A DNA stretch of 7,759 bases, taken from an uncultured Gemmatimonadota bacterium (lineage in GTDB: Bacteria > Gemmatimonadota > Gemmatimonadetes > Gemmatimonadales > Gemmatimonadaceae). The notes under the pieces were generated by a model. It was not told the origin of the DNA. It saw nothing but the letters and a program-made list of their open reading frames with translations, and made no database searches. The position numbers and the translations under genes are program-made. The DNA lies in the NCBI GenBank assembly GCA_946479015.1, contig CAMLEQ010000165.1, positions 1 to 7,759 on the forward strand. Direction: 5' to 3'. Below are positions 1 through 6,909 of the stretch, piece by piece. Within the stretch, counting starts at the first letter, position 1; every line of letters begins with the position of its first letter.

Positions 1-97
1 GCCGCCCACGCGGGGGGGGTTGTACGGGTTTCCCCTTGTTTTTCAAAAGGGGGGGGGGCGCGCCGGCCGGCCCCCCCCCCCGCCCCGGGAAAACTAC
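1..97. other. Homopolymer-rich contig end, no gene
   Basis: No coding region is supported here. The stretch holds runs of G (13-19 and 49-58) and of C (71-81), the last two flanking a CGCGCCGGCCGG core so that the segment can fold on itself. A CCCCTT/AAGGGG inverted pair also lies around 33-52. This composition is unlike the codon-structured DNA beside it. It most likely reflects low-quality sequence or assembly at a contig edge, although a real strong-hairpin region cannot be excluded. Confidence 0.5.
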
Positions 98-127
98 ATC
101 GCGGGAGCGCGCGATGCGCGCTCCCGC
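98..127 (-). terminator. Hairpin terminator after bactofilin gene
   Basis: Perfect 12-bp arms at 101-112 and 116-127 (GCGGGAGCGCGC and its complement) enclose a three-base loop. The hairpin begins directly next to the bactofilin stop codon (128-130). On the minus strand the stem is followed by GATGTAGTTTTC, so a short T-run exists but starts about seven bases past the stem. It is read as a probable intrinsic terminator of the parA-parB-M23-bactofilin operon. The weak T-run is the main doubt. Confidence 0.6.
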
Positions 128-562
128 TCAGGTCGTACCGGCGGGAGAATAGTCGGGGACGGCATCTTCGGCCACCTCCTTGGCGTCGGCGATGCGGACG
201 CTGCCGTTGATCTTCCCTCCCTCGATGACGGCGATCGCCCGCGTGTCAATGTCGCCGTTGATCGTGGAAGTGCTCTGCACTTCGAGTCGCTCGGAGGCGC
301 GAATGGTTCCCTGCACGCGCCCGCCGATCACCGCCTCGCGCGTGGAGATGTCGCCGACCACCTCGCCCTGCCGTCCCACCAGCACCTGGCGGGCGGCGCG
401 GATCGAGCCCTCGACACGTCCCTCGATGCGGATGACGCCGTCGGTGTCGATGTCACCCTCGATCTTCGTGCCGGCGGCGATGATGGAGAGCGACGTGCCG
501 CCGGAGAGTGGGGGAGCTTTCGGTTCGTCGGAGCTGCGCGCGTCCTTATTGAAGATCGCCAT
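128..562 (-). CDS. Bactofilin family cytoskeletal protein
   Basis: The 144-residue protein has the bactofilin (DUF583) layout. A short polar N-terminal tail (residues 1-25) is followed by a right-handed beta-helix core, about residues 26-125, built from repeats such as GTKIEGDIDTDGVIRIEGRVEGSI and GGRVQGTIRASERLEVQSTS with regular glycines and hydrophobic residues. A charged tail with prolines ends the protein. Bactofilins polymerise without nucleotide into membrane-associated filaments that scaffold cell-wall enzymes, stalk or curvature factors, and in Myxococcus the ParABS machinery. The ATG at 562 lies inside the end of the M23 gene (17-base overlap), with an AGGGAC Shine-Dalgarno-like stretch upstream, so translation is probably coupled. 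It is the last gene of the par operon. Length and domain are typical; family assignment is firm, cellular role is inferred. Confidence 0.93.
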   Translation of the reverse strand: MAIFNKDARSSDEPKAPPLSGGTSLSIIAAGTKIEGDIDTDGVIRIEGRVEGSIRAARQVLVGRQGEVVGDISTREAVIGGRVQGTIRASERLEVQSTSTINGDIDTRAIAVIEGGKINGSVRIADAKEVAEDAVPDYSPAGTT

Positions 563-1456
563 GTGCCGGTCCCTGTTTCATGAGTGATGCTGGGTTCACG
601 CTCATTCCCGCGTGCCGGATCTCGAAGTGGAGATGCGGAGGGAGTGATCGGGCGGCACCGCCGGTCTTCGCGATGATCGCGCCGGCGACGACCCGCTGCC
701 CTTTCCTGATGCGCACGTCGCTCGTGTTGGCGTAGATGGTCTCGTACCCGTCGCGGTGCGAGAGCCGGACGAGCCTGCCGAGCTGCGGATCGTCCGTCAC
801 CTCGACGACTATCCCCGCTCCGGCGGCACGGACGTCGGTGCCTTGCGGCACGGCGATGTCGATGCCGCTCGTGTCGCCGGGGGCCGAGAGCGTGGTGCCG
901 GCGATGGGGAGCGGCCAGAGCGAGGGAATGGATGACGGCGCGGAATCGGCGGGTGCCGGGCGCGTGGTCCGTGCTGCGGACTTCGGCGTGGCGGAGGTGG
1001 TCGCTGGAGCGGTCACCGCTGGAGCGGTCACCGCTGGAGCGATCGCCGCCGGAGCGGTCGCCGCCGGAGCGGTCGCCGCTCGAGCGGCGGGCGCGGCGGC
1101 TGGTGGTGGAGCGGCGCCGAGCATCTTCTGGACCTGCTGGAAGCGATCCTCGAGCGTGGTGAGCGCCACCTGCAGCGTGTCGAGACGGCGGACGTCGTGC
1201 TGGAGCGTGTGGACCTTCCGCGTGAGAAATGGAACGCGGGCGGCCTGCGCGGCGAGGTAGAACCAGCTCACGGCGCCGACGACAATGAGGACGGCGGCGA
1301 CGTAGGCGCCACGGCGCAGAAGTCTGAACTGGCGCTGGGTGAGGATGATCGTGCGGTTGGCGAGACCACTCTCTCGCTGCACGTGGATGATCATCGAGCC
1401 CGCGCTCGGCGTGTAGATGTTGCCGTAGCCGGAGGATTTCTCTGGTGCGTCGTGGC

Positions 1457-1460
<4 letters not shown>
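546..1460 (-). CDS. Membrane-anchored degenerate M23/LytM-domain protein
   Basis: 304 residues. A cytoplasmic N-terminus of about 50 residues, including the stretch SMIIHVQRESGLANRTIIL, precedes one transmembrane helix (about 52-72). A probable coiled coil (about 75-115), an Ala/Pro/Thr-rich linker (116-172) and a C-terminal M23/LytM domain (about 183-292) follow. Family zinc and catalytic positions are only partly kept: Asp201 in GIDIAVPQGT and HLH (His276, His278) are present. The His of the HxxxD motif is Thr197, and the usual YxH histidine is Asn245. The protein is therefore more likely a LytM-type binding or regulatory factor than an active endopeptidase. The GTG start at 1460 overlaps the parB stop (GTGA, 4 bases); the 3' end overlaps the bactofilin gene. 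In other bacteria M23 proteins of this shape work with bactofilins, so this one may link the scaffold to peptidoglycan. Confidence 0.88.
1002..1091. repeat. 15-bp tandem repeat inside M23-like gene
   Basis: Five consecutive 15-bp units run from 1002 to 1076 with the form CGCTGGAGCGGTCAC or CGCCGGAGCGGTCGC. A diverged sixth unit reaches about 1091. On the minus strand each unit encodes five residues of the APAVT/APAAT type, forming the flexible periplasmic linker (about residues 124-153) between the coiled coil and the LytM domain. Unit length is a multiple of three, so copy changes alter linker length without a frameshift. Confidence 0.85.
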
Positions 1461-2389
<929 letters not shown>

Positions 2390-2452
2390 CAGCTGGGGCC
2401 CAGGGGACGGCGAGTATTGGCGCGGGCCAGCCGCCTTCCGGAACCGCTGGGA

Positions 2453-3277
2453 TCAGCCGGCGCGTGGCGGCTCGGTATGGACGAGTGGCTGGGAGGCGGG
2501 GTCACCGTTGTCGCTGTGTCGCTGGAGAAGCTCACGGGCAATGCTCATGTAGGCCTGGGCTCCGACGGAGGCGACATCGTACAGGATGATCGGCTTTCCG
2601 AAGGAAGGCGCCTCGGCGAGACGGATGTTACGGGGGACGACGGCTTCGAACACCTTGGGACCGAAGTACTCCCTGGCGTCGGCGGCGACCTGCCGCGAGA
2701 GGTTCAGGCGCGCGTCGTACATGGTGAGGATGACGCCATCGATGGCGAGCTCCTCGTTGACGCCGCGCTGGATCATGTGGATGGTGTTGAGGAGCTGGGA
2801 GAGCCCCTCGAGGGCGTAGTACTCGCACTGGAGCGGGATGAGAATCGCGTCTGCCGCGGCGAGCATGTTGACGGTGATGAGCCCGAGCGATGGCGGGCAG
2901 TCGATCAGGACGTAGTCGTAGAGCGGCTTGAGGGGCTCGATGGCGTCTCGCATGGCGAGCTCGCGCCTCTCGCGCTCGATCAACTCCACTTCGGCGCCCG
3001 CGAGATCGGGTGTCGCCGGCGCCACGTCGAGGCGTGGGAACTGCACGCCGCGGTGGAGCACCTCGTCGAGGGAGCATTCCCCGATCAGCGCGTCGTAGAC
3101 CGTGCGCTCGATCTTGTCCGCCTCCACGCCAACGCCGCTGGTGGCGTTCCCCTGCGGATCGCCGTCGACGAGGAGCGTGCGCTGCTCTGCGGCGGCGAGG
3201 CTCGCGGCGAGGTTGACCGCGGTGGTGGTCTTACCGACGCCGCCCTTCTGGTTCGCGATCGCGATGACCCTGGCCAA
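2453..3277 (-). CDS. parA: Chromosome partitioning ATPase ParA
   Basis: 274 residues, a ParA/Soj-type deviant Walker ATPase with no N-terminal DNA-binding extension, so of the chromosomal (type Ia-like, short) class. The deviant Walker A box KGGVGKTT (11-18) carries the signature lysine Lys11. Walker A' is [10 protein letters not shown] (35-44) and Walker B is VLIDCPP (123-129). ATP-bound ParA dimers coat the nucleoid, and ParB-stimulated hydrolysis drives origin movement. The start is a TTG at 3275-3277: an in-frame TAG lies only two codons upstream (3281-3283), and the family core ([11 protein letters not shown]) begins at residue 3, so no other start fits. No good Shine-Dalgarno sequence is visible, which together with TTG predicts modest translation. 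It is the first gene of the operon with parB, the M23-like protein and bactofilin. Confidence 0.97.
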   Translation of the reverse strand: MARVIAIANQKGGVGKTTTAVNLAASLAAAEQRTLLVDGDPQGNATSGVGVEADKIERTVYDALIGECSLDEVLHRGVQFPRLDVAPATPDLAGAEVELIERERRELAMRDAIEPLKPLYDYVLIDCPPSLGLITVNMLAAADAILIPLQCEYYALEGLSQLLNTIHMIQRGVNEELAIDGVILTMYDARLNLSRQVAADAREYFGPKVFEAVVPRNIRLAEAPSFGKPIILYDVASVGAQAYMSIARELLQRHSDNGDPASQPLVHTEPPRAG

Positions 3278-3321
3278 GTGCTACCGTTCTGTGGTGGGGG
3301 GTGATGCGGGGGTGAGCTCGG

Positions 3322-3327
3322 AATATA
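3322..3327 (-). promoter_or_regulatory. Candidate -10 element for the parA operon
   Basis: On the minus strand the sequence reads TATATT, a five-of-six match to the sigma-70 -10 consensus, in a GC-rich background where such AT islands are rare. It would start transcription about 38 bases before the parA TTG. No convincing -35 hexamer is seen at 16-18 bases upstream. The inverted parS pair begins about 29 bases further upstream, so ParB binding there could affect this promoter. Confidence 0.35.
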
Positions 3328-3355
3328 CCCGCGGTGTTCGGTGCCGGCTAGCGAA

Positions 3356-3418
3356 CGATGTTTCACGTGGCACACTCGGCGCCCGAAATGAGCGCCGAGT
3401 GTGCCACGTGAAACATCG
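3356..3418. promoter_or_regulatory. parS: Inverted pair of parS sites in 63-bp inverted repeat
   Basis: Two perfectly complementary 27-bp arms (3356-3382 and 3392-3418) flank a 9-base loop. Each arm contains a parS-like 16-mer: TGTTTCACGTGGCACA at 3359-3374 and TGTGCCACGTGAAACA at 3400-3415. Against the widespread parS TGTTTCACGTGAAACA each matches 14 of 16 bases, with one half-site perfect and the other altered. The half-sites are mirrored, with the perfect halves facing outwards. The site centres are 41 bp apart, about four helical turns. Location directly upstream of parAB supports ParB loading here. The structure could also fold in RNA or act as a terminator after the SIMPL gene. Confidence 0.8.
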
Positions 3419-3450
3419 CGCCGGCTGCTCGATCGAGTAGCCGGCGCGAT
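3415..3450. terminator. 36-bp palindrome between SIMPL gene and parA
   Basis: Arms 3415-3426 and 3439-3450 (ATCGCGCCGGCT and its complement) match over 12 bases. The centre CTCGATCGAG is itself palindromic, leaving a single G/T mismatch in the whole 36 bp. It shares four bases with the right parS-containing arm. In minus-strand transcription it lies about 65 bases after the SIMPL stop codon and is followed by GTTTC, which is a poor T-run. It may therefore be a Rho-independent-like terminator or a protein-binding palindrome in the partition region. Confidence 0.45.
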
Positions 3451-3470
3451 TCGGACCATCACCGATTCAC

Positions 3471-3487
3471 GGCGGCGAACTGCCGCC
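3471..3487. repeat. Small GC hairpin after SIMPL gene
   Basis: GGCGGC and GCCGCC form a 6-bp stem with a 5-base loop, about 26 bases past the SIMPL stop codon on the minus strand. No T-run follows. It could contribute to RNA 3'-end stability but is short enough to be chance in GC-rich DNA. Confidence 0.25.
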
Positions 3488-3512
3488 AGCTCCCAACCTC
3501 CCCTGCTCTCCC

Positions 3513-4250
3513 CTACTTCGAGCCGGCCACGAACCGCCAGCGCGCCATAACGCTGACGGTGACGGTCTGCTCGCCAGGGTTGATGGGGGTGGGCGCCGCC
3601 TCGGCACGCATGCTCATCTTGGCCGTTGCGAACGGTATGGGCGGCGTCGACATGGGGGCGGAGCTCACCTCGAGCAGCTCGCCGAGCGTACCACCGGCGC
3701 CCTTCGCCAGCGCCTCGGCGTCGCCGCGCGCGCGGGCCACCGCCGCCGCGAGTGCGGAACGGCGCGCCTCATCCTCGTTCGATGAGTAGAAGTCGAGGGA
3801 GTTGATCGCGTTCGCTCCCTTGGCCAGCGCTGCATCGAGGAGCGCCCCGAGTCCGTCGAGCTTCCGAACCTCCACCCGCACGGTGTTGGTCACGTTGTAC
3901 CCCACGATCCGCGGTGTCTTGTCACCCTTCTCCGGCTGGAAGATCTGCTCGGGGTACACGTTGTAGTTCACGGTGGAGATCTGGCTCTCCCCGATCCCCA
4001 GCGCGCGGAGCGTGTCGATCACGGCCCGCTGCTTCCGCGCGTTCTCCGAGGCCGCCTGCGCCGCGGTGGACGCCCGCGTCTGCACCCCGATGTAGATCGT
4101 CGCGCGATCTGGAGTCACTCGGGCTTCACCCTGGGCGCTGGTGATCACCTCGGGCGCTCGACCCATCATTTCCATGTGCGGCGCCGGTTGCTGCTGGGCA
4201 GCGACAGCGGGGGCCAACGCGAGCACCGCAACGAGAGACAGGAGACGCAT
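3513..4250 (-). CDS. Secreted SIMPL (DUF541) domain protein
   Basis: The start was placed at ATG 4250 because a GGAG Shine-Dalgarno core lies eight bases upstream and a clean signal peptide then begins the protein. The alternative TTG at 4277 would add nine polar residues before it. The resulting 245-residue protein has a signal peptide (MRLLSLVAVLALAPAVAA, cleavage near AVAA/Q) with no lipobox Cys, so it is probably a soluble periplasmic or exported protein. The rest is a SIMPL domain (about 33-243), with the family's ITSAQGEARVTPDRATI opening, the IVGYNVTNTVRVEVR strand, the LDALLD-like helix and ARGDAEALAKGAG. SIMPL proteins (BP26/OMP28, YggE) are oligomeric periplasmic proteins linked to stress in a few species, with no defined biochemical reaction. 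It stands alone between mnmG and parA. Confidence 0.9.
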   Translation of the reverse strand: MRLLSLVAVLALAPAVAAQQQPAPHMEMMGRAPEVITSAQGEARVTPDRATIYIGVQTRASTAAQAASENARKQRAVIDTLRALGIGESQISTVNYNVYPEQIFQPEKGDKTPRIVGYNVTNTVRVEVRKLDGLGALLDAALAKGANAINSLDFYSSNEDEARRSALAAAVARARGDAEALAKGAGGTLGELLEVSSAPMSTPPIPFATAKMSMRAEAAPTPINPGEQTVTVSVMARWRFVAGSK

Positions 4251-4284
4251 GCATTGCTCCGGACGTGAAGGGTTCAAAGCCGCT

Positions 4285-4318
4285 TTAATAGTCTCACACC
4301 GCTACTAAATGCTGCCAA
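4285..4318 (-). promoter_or_regulatory. AT-rich putative promoter of SIMPL gene
   Basis: Minus-strand TATTAA (4290-4285) resembles a -10 element and would give a leader of roughly 28 bases before ATG 4250. A TTGGCA hexamer (4318-4313) is upstream, but the spacing is 22 bases, too long for a standard sigma-70 pair, so only the -10 is considered. The patch is markedly more AT-rich than its surroundings. Confidence 0.3.
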
Positions 4319-4488
4319 CGATGGATACGCATCAGACACCGGGGGGACGCCGAGGTGCCGCGTCCGCTGACGAACAACGCGAGCATCACGAGCCCCACGA
4401 GTTCCATGAATCGCGGATGCACGGCGCGGCGCGAGCGAGCGGCGGATGATGGACGTGCGAGAAGGGCGACCTTGCACACCGCCCATGG
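4319..4488. other. Intergenic spacer between mnmG and SIMPL gene
   Basis: No RNA gene, strong hairpin or recognisable coding sequence is seen. A minus-strand frame with an ATG at 4407 would encode a 37-residue peptide with a short hydrophobic start (MELVGLVMLALFVSG), but it has no ribosome binding site and no recognisable family. No clear terminator follows mnmG, so read-through from mnmG towards the SIMPL gene is possible. Confidence 0.5.
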
Positions 4489-6417
4489 TCAGGAGCGCCG
4501 CTTCCCTACCTCGAGCACGAGATTCTGCAGGTCGCTCGGGCTCACGCCCGGGATGCGCGACGCCTGCGCGAGCGTGCGCGGACGGATCGCCGCCAGCTTC
4601 TGGCGCGCCTCGAACGACAGCGAGCGCATCTCGTCGTACGCCAGATCGGGCGCCAGCACGAAGTCGCCCATCCGTCGCATGCGCTCCGCCTGCACGCGCT
4701 CCCGCTCGAAGTAGCCCTCGTACTTGATCTCGAGCTCCGTCGTGATCACCGCCTCCGGCGGCAGCTCCGCGCCAACGCCGGCCGCGCGCAGCAGATCGGC
4801 CAGCGACACGCCCTGGCGCCGAGCCACCTCCACGATGCGCATCGCGTGCGCGAGCGGGGCGCCTCCCGCCGCCTGCAGCAGCGCATCCACCTGCTCGGGG
4901 CGCACGCTCGTGGAGCGGGCCAGCGCGGCGGCGCTGTCCTCCGCCGCAAAGCGCTCCTCGACCGTGCGGCGCTCCTCGTCGTCGAACATCCCGAGCTCCA
5001 TCGCCACCGGCGCCAGGCGGCGCAGCGCGTTGTCCTGACGCACCGTGAGCCGGAACTCGGAGCGTGATGTGAAGAGCCGGTACGGCTCATCCACGCCCCG
5101 CGTGACCAGATCGTCCACGAGCACGCCGACGTACGAGCTCTCGCGCCCCAGCACGAGCGGTGGCGCACCGCGCACCGCGAGCGCGGCGTTGATGCCGGCG
5201 ACCACCCCCTGCCCCGCCGCCTCCTCGTAGCCCGTGGTGCCGTTGATCTGACCCGCGAGATAGAGACCGTCCATCGCCTTCACGCGCAGCGTGGCATCGA
5301 GCCGCGTGGGCGGATAGTAGTCGTACTCGATGGCGTATCCCGCGCGCGTCATGCGCACCTGCTCGAGACCGGGCACCGCGCGCAGGAACTCGAGCTGTAC
5401 CTCCGGCGGCAGCGACGTCGAGAGCCCGTTCACGTACAGCTCCGACGTGTCGTGCCCCTCCGGCTCGAGAAAGACCTGGTGCCGCTCGACGTCGGGAAAC
5501 TTCACGATCTTGTCCTCGACGCTCGGACAGTACCGAGGCCCGCGCGATGCGATCGCCCCGCCGTACATCGCGGACTTCCCGATGTTCTCGGCGATGATGC
5601 GCCGGACCTCCGCGCCGGCGAAGGTGATCCAGCACGGGAGCTGCGCGGGGTGCCGCGTCTGCGCACCGGACGCGCGCGGGGCGCGCCAGAAATGCGACCA
5701 CGAATAGTCGAACTGCTCGATCTCGCTCTCCTGCCGCTGCAGCCTGGAGAAGTCCACCGAGCGGCCATCGATGCGCGGCGGCGTGCCCGTCTTGAAGCGC
5801 GCGGGGGCGAGCCCGATCCGCTCGAGCTGCTCGGCCAGATGCACGGCCGGCGCATCGCCCGCGCGCCCGCCGGCCAACTGCGTCCCCGTCCCGATGTGGA
5901 TCCGCCCGCGCAGAAACGTCCCGGCGGTGATGACCACCGCGCGCGCCCCGAACCGCCGCCCCTCGAGCGTCTCCACGCCGAGCACGCGCCGCCCCTCCTC
6001 GTCGATCAGAAGGCGCGCGACCGTCCCCTGGATGGTGTGCAGCGACGCGTGCCGCTCCAGCAGCGAGCGCACCGCCCGCCGGTAGAGCCCACGATCGCAC
6101 TGGGCACGCGGCGCCCACACGGCGGGGCCCTTGCTCCGGTTGAGCATGCGGAACTGGAGCGTGGCCAGGTCGGTGGCGCGGGCCATGATCCCGCCCAGCG
6201 CATCCACCTCGCGGGCGACGGTTCCCTTCGCGACTCCGCCGATCGCCGGATTGCACGACATCTGCCCGATCGTCTCGAGCGCGCTGGTGATGAGCCCCAC
6301 GCGCGCGCCGAGCCGCGCCGCGGCCACCGCAGCCTCGGTGCCGGCATGGCCGGCGCCGATCACGATGACATCGAGATCGAGCTCGGTGCGGAGGGCGGTC
6401 GAAGGAGACGCGGACAT
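4489..6417 (-). CDS. mnmG: tRNA U34 carboxymethylaminomethyl modification enzyme MnmG
   Basis: 642 residues, close to the usual 620-630 of MnmG (GidA). With MnmE it uses FAD, NADH, methylene-tetrahydrofolate and GTP to install (carboxymethyl)aminomethyl groups on U34 of certain tRNAs. The FAD-binding Rossmann motif IGAGHAGTEAA is at 20-30, CNPAIGG at 55-61, the FKTGTPPRI loop at 208-216 and GPRYCPSVEDKIVKFPD at 293-309. AGQINGTTGYEEAAGQG (388-404) and SRSEFRLTVRQDNA (451-464) complete the catalytic half. The helical C-terminus that meets MnmE and tRNA includes IKYEGYFERE and ends with IPGVSPSDLQNL. ATG 6417 is used; the upstream Shine-Dalgarno match is poor. In many bacteria rsmG and parAB follow mnmG; here a SIMPL gene takes the position before parA and no rsmG is present in the window. 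Confidence 0.98.
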   Translation of the reverse strand: MSASPSTALRTELDLDVIVIGAGHAGTEAAVAAARLGARVGLITSALETIGQMSCNPAIGGVAKGTVAREVDALGGIMARATDLATLQFRMLNRSKGPAVWAPRAQCDRGLYRRAVRSLLERHASLHTIQGTVARLLIDEEGRRVLGVETLEGRRFGARAVVITAGTFLRGRIHIGTGTQLAGGRAGDAPAVHLAEQLERIGLAPARFKTGTPPRIDGRSVDFSRLQRQESEIEQFDYSWSHFWRAPRASGAQTRHPAQLPCWITFAGAEVRRIIAENIGKSAMYGGAIASRGPRYCPSVEDKIVKFPDVERHQVFLEPEGHDTSELYVNGLSTSLPPEVQLEFLRAVPGLEQVRMTRAGYAIEYDYYPPTRLDATLRVKAMDGLYLAGQINGTTGYEEAAGQGVVAGINAALAVRGAPPLVLGRESSYVGVLVDDLVTRGVDEPYRLFTSRSEFRLTVRQDNALRRLAPVAMELGMFDDEERRTVEERFAAEDSAAALARSTSVRPEQVDALLQAAGGAPLAHAMRIVEVARRQGVSLADLLRAAGVGAELPPEAVITTELEIKYEGYFERERVQAERMRRMGDFVLAPDLAYDEMRSLSFEARQKLAAIRPRTLAQASRIPGVSPSDLQNLVLEVGKRRS

Positions 6418-6463
6418 GCCGGAAAGCTAACACGCGCGCCGATCACGCCGCACGGCGGGCGGG

Positions 6464-6492
6464 TGGACATTCGGGGCGCGGAAGCGCAGACT
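6464..6492 (+). promoter_or_regulatory. Weak promoter-like pair before the 96-residue gene
   Basis: TGGACA (6464-6469, five of six bases of TTGACA) is followed at exactly 17 bases by CAGACT (6487-6492, three of six bases of TATAAT). Initiation would fall at or next to the ATG at 6499, which would fit a leaderless mRNA and the lack of a close Shine-Dalgarno sequence. The -10 match is weak and chance is a real alternative. Confidence 0.2.
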
Positions 6493-6498
6493 GTGTGC

Positions 6499-6789
6499 AT
6501 GCCCCTCGAGCTGCCGTCCGATGCCCCCACCCTCCTCATCCGGCGAAGCGCCTTCGAGCGCGCCGGACTCGCGCGCACCGACATCGATGCGCGCTACAAT
6601 CTCACCCCGGAGGAATTCCGCGTGGAGGGAGAGCTCATCGTCATCGGGCCACTCTACGAGGAGAGGGCGCTCACCGACCTGGTGGACCAGCTCGAGGGGC
6701 TCGGTCTCGCCTACTTCGACGACTACTTCGAGATGAGCGGGAACTGGCCCGTCTGGAGCCGGATCTTCGCGACCGAGCGCCGCGAGTGA
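6499..6789 (+). CDS. Conserved-looking hypothetical protein, 96 residues
   Basis: No family is recognised. The ATG at 6499 starts a compact, acidic, soluble protein without signal peptide, membrane segment or cysteines. It looks structured: a strand-like TLLIRR start, a helix (SAFERAGL), a short helix-turn (NLTPEEFRVEG), a strand (ELIVIGPL), a long helix (EERALTDLVDQLEGLG) and an aromatic C-terminus (YFDDYFEMSGNWPVWSRIF). Codon third positions are strongly G/C as in neighbouring genes, which supports real coding, although a longer open frame continues upstream antisense to mnmG. It is divergent from mnmG, 81 bases apart, and ends before two strong hairpins. No clear ribosome binding site precedes the ATG. 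Function is unknown. Confidence 0.75.
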   Translation: MPLELPSDAPTLLIRRSAFERAGLARTDIDARYNLTPEEFRVEGELIVIGPLYEERALTDLVDQLEGLGLAYFDDYFEMSGNWPVWSRIFATERRE

Positions 6790-6810
6790 CCCCACGGCGG
6801 TGACCGATGC

Positions 6811-6854
6811 GCGACGGGGGAGCGCCACCGAGCGAAGTGGCGCTCCCCCGTCGC
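6811..6854. terminator. 18-bp-stem hairpin, bidirectional terminator candidate
   Basis: Perfect 18-bp arms at 6811-6828 and 6837-6854 (GCGACGGGGGAGCGCCAC and its complement) enclose an eight-base loop. It begins 22 bases after the plus-strand stop codon at 6789 and lies between convergent genes. No T-run follows the stem in the plus direction because a second palindrome starts two bases later. Confidence 0.6.
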
Positions 6855-6855
6855 T

Positions 6856-6893
6856 CGTGTGCCCGTGGGCGGCCGGCCGCCCACGGGCACACG
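6856..6893. terminator. Perfect 38-bp palindrome, bidirectional terminator candidate
   Basis: Bases 6856-6874 and 6875-6893 are exact reverse complements (CGTGTGCCCGTGGGCGGCC and its complement) with no spacer, so a long stem with a tight tip is expected in RNA. In the plus direction TTT follows. In the minus direction it lies about 16 bases past the zinc-ribbon gene's stop codon. With the hairpin at 6811-6854 it separates two convergent genes. Confidence 0.6.
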
Positions 6894-6909
6894 TTTCACG
6901 ACCAACCGG

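Noticed and set aside
1..10. First ten bases match part of the palindrome at 6876-6886
   Set aside because: A ten-base GC-rich match is expected by chance, and the window edge appears unreliable.
2417..3304. Plus-strand frame of 295 codons opposite parA
   Set aside because: It is a complement of the parA codons, typical in GC-rich genes, with no recognisable domain or start signal.
4285..4318. TTGGCA / TATTAA as a complete sigma-70 promoter
   Set aside because: The 22-base spacing is too long; only the -10-like hexamer was retained at low confidence.
4294..4407. 37-codon minus-strand frame with a hydrophobic N-terminus between mnmG and the SIMPL gene
   Set aside because: There is no ribosome binding site and no homology I recognise, and the frame runs into the AT-rich promoter-like patch. 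It is left as spacer.
5087..6433. Long minus-strand frame over mnmG
   Set aside because: It is a shifted shadow of mnmG with Arg/Ala-rich, domain-free translation; the mnmG frame carries all family motifs.
5452..6498. Upstream extension of the plus-strand 96-residue gene, antisense to mnmG
   Set aside because: The extension is the complement of mnmG codons and has no domain; the composition becomes protein-like only from the ATG at 6499.
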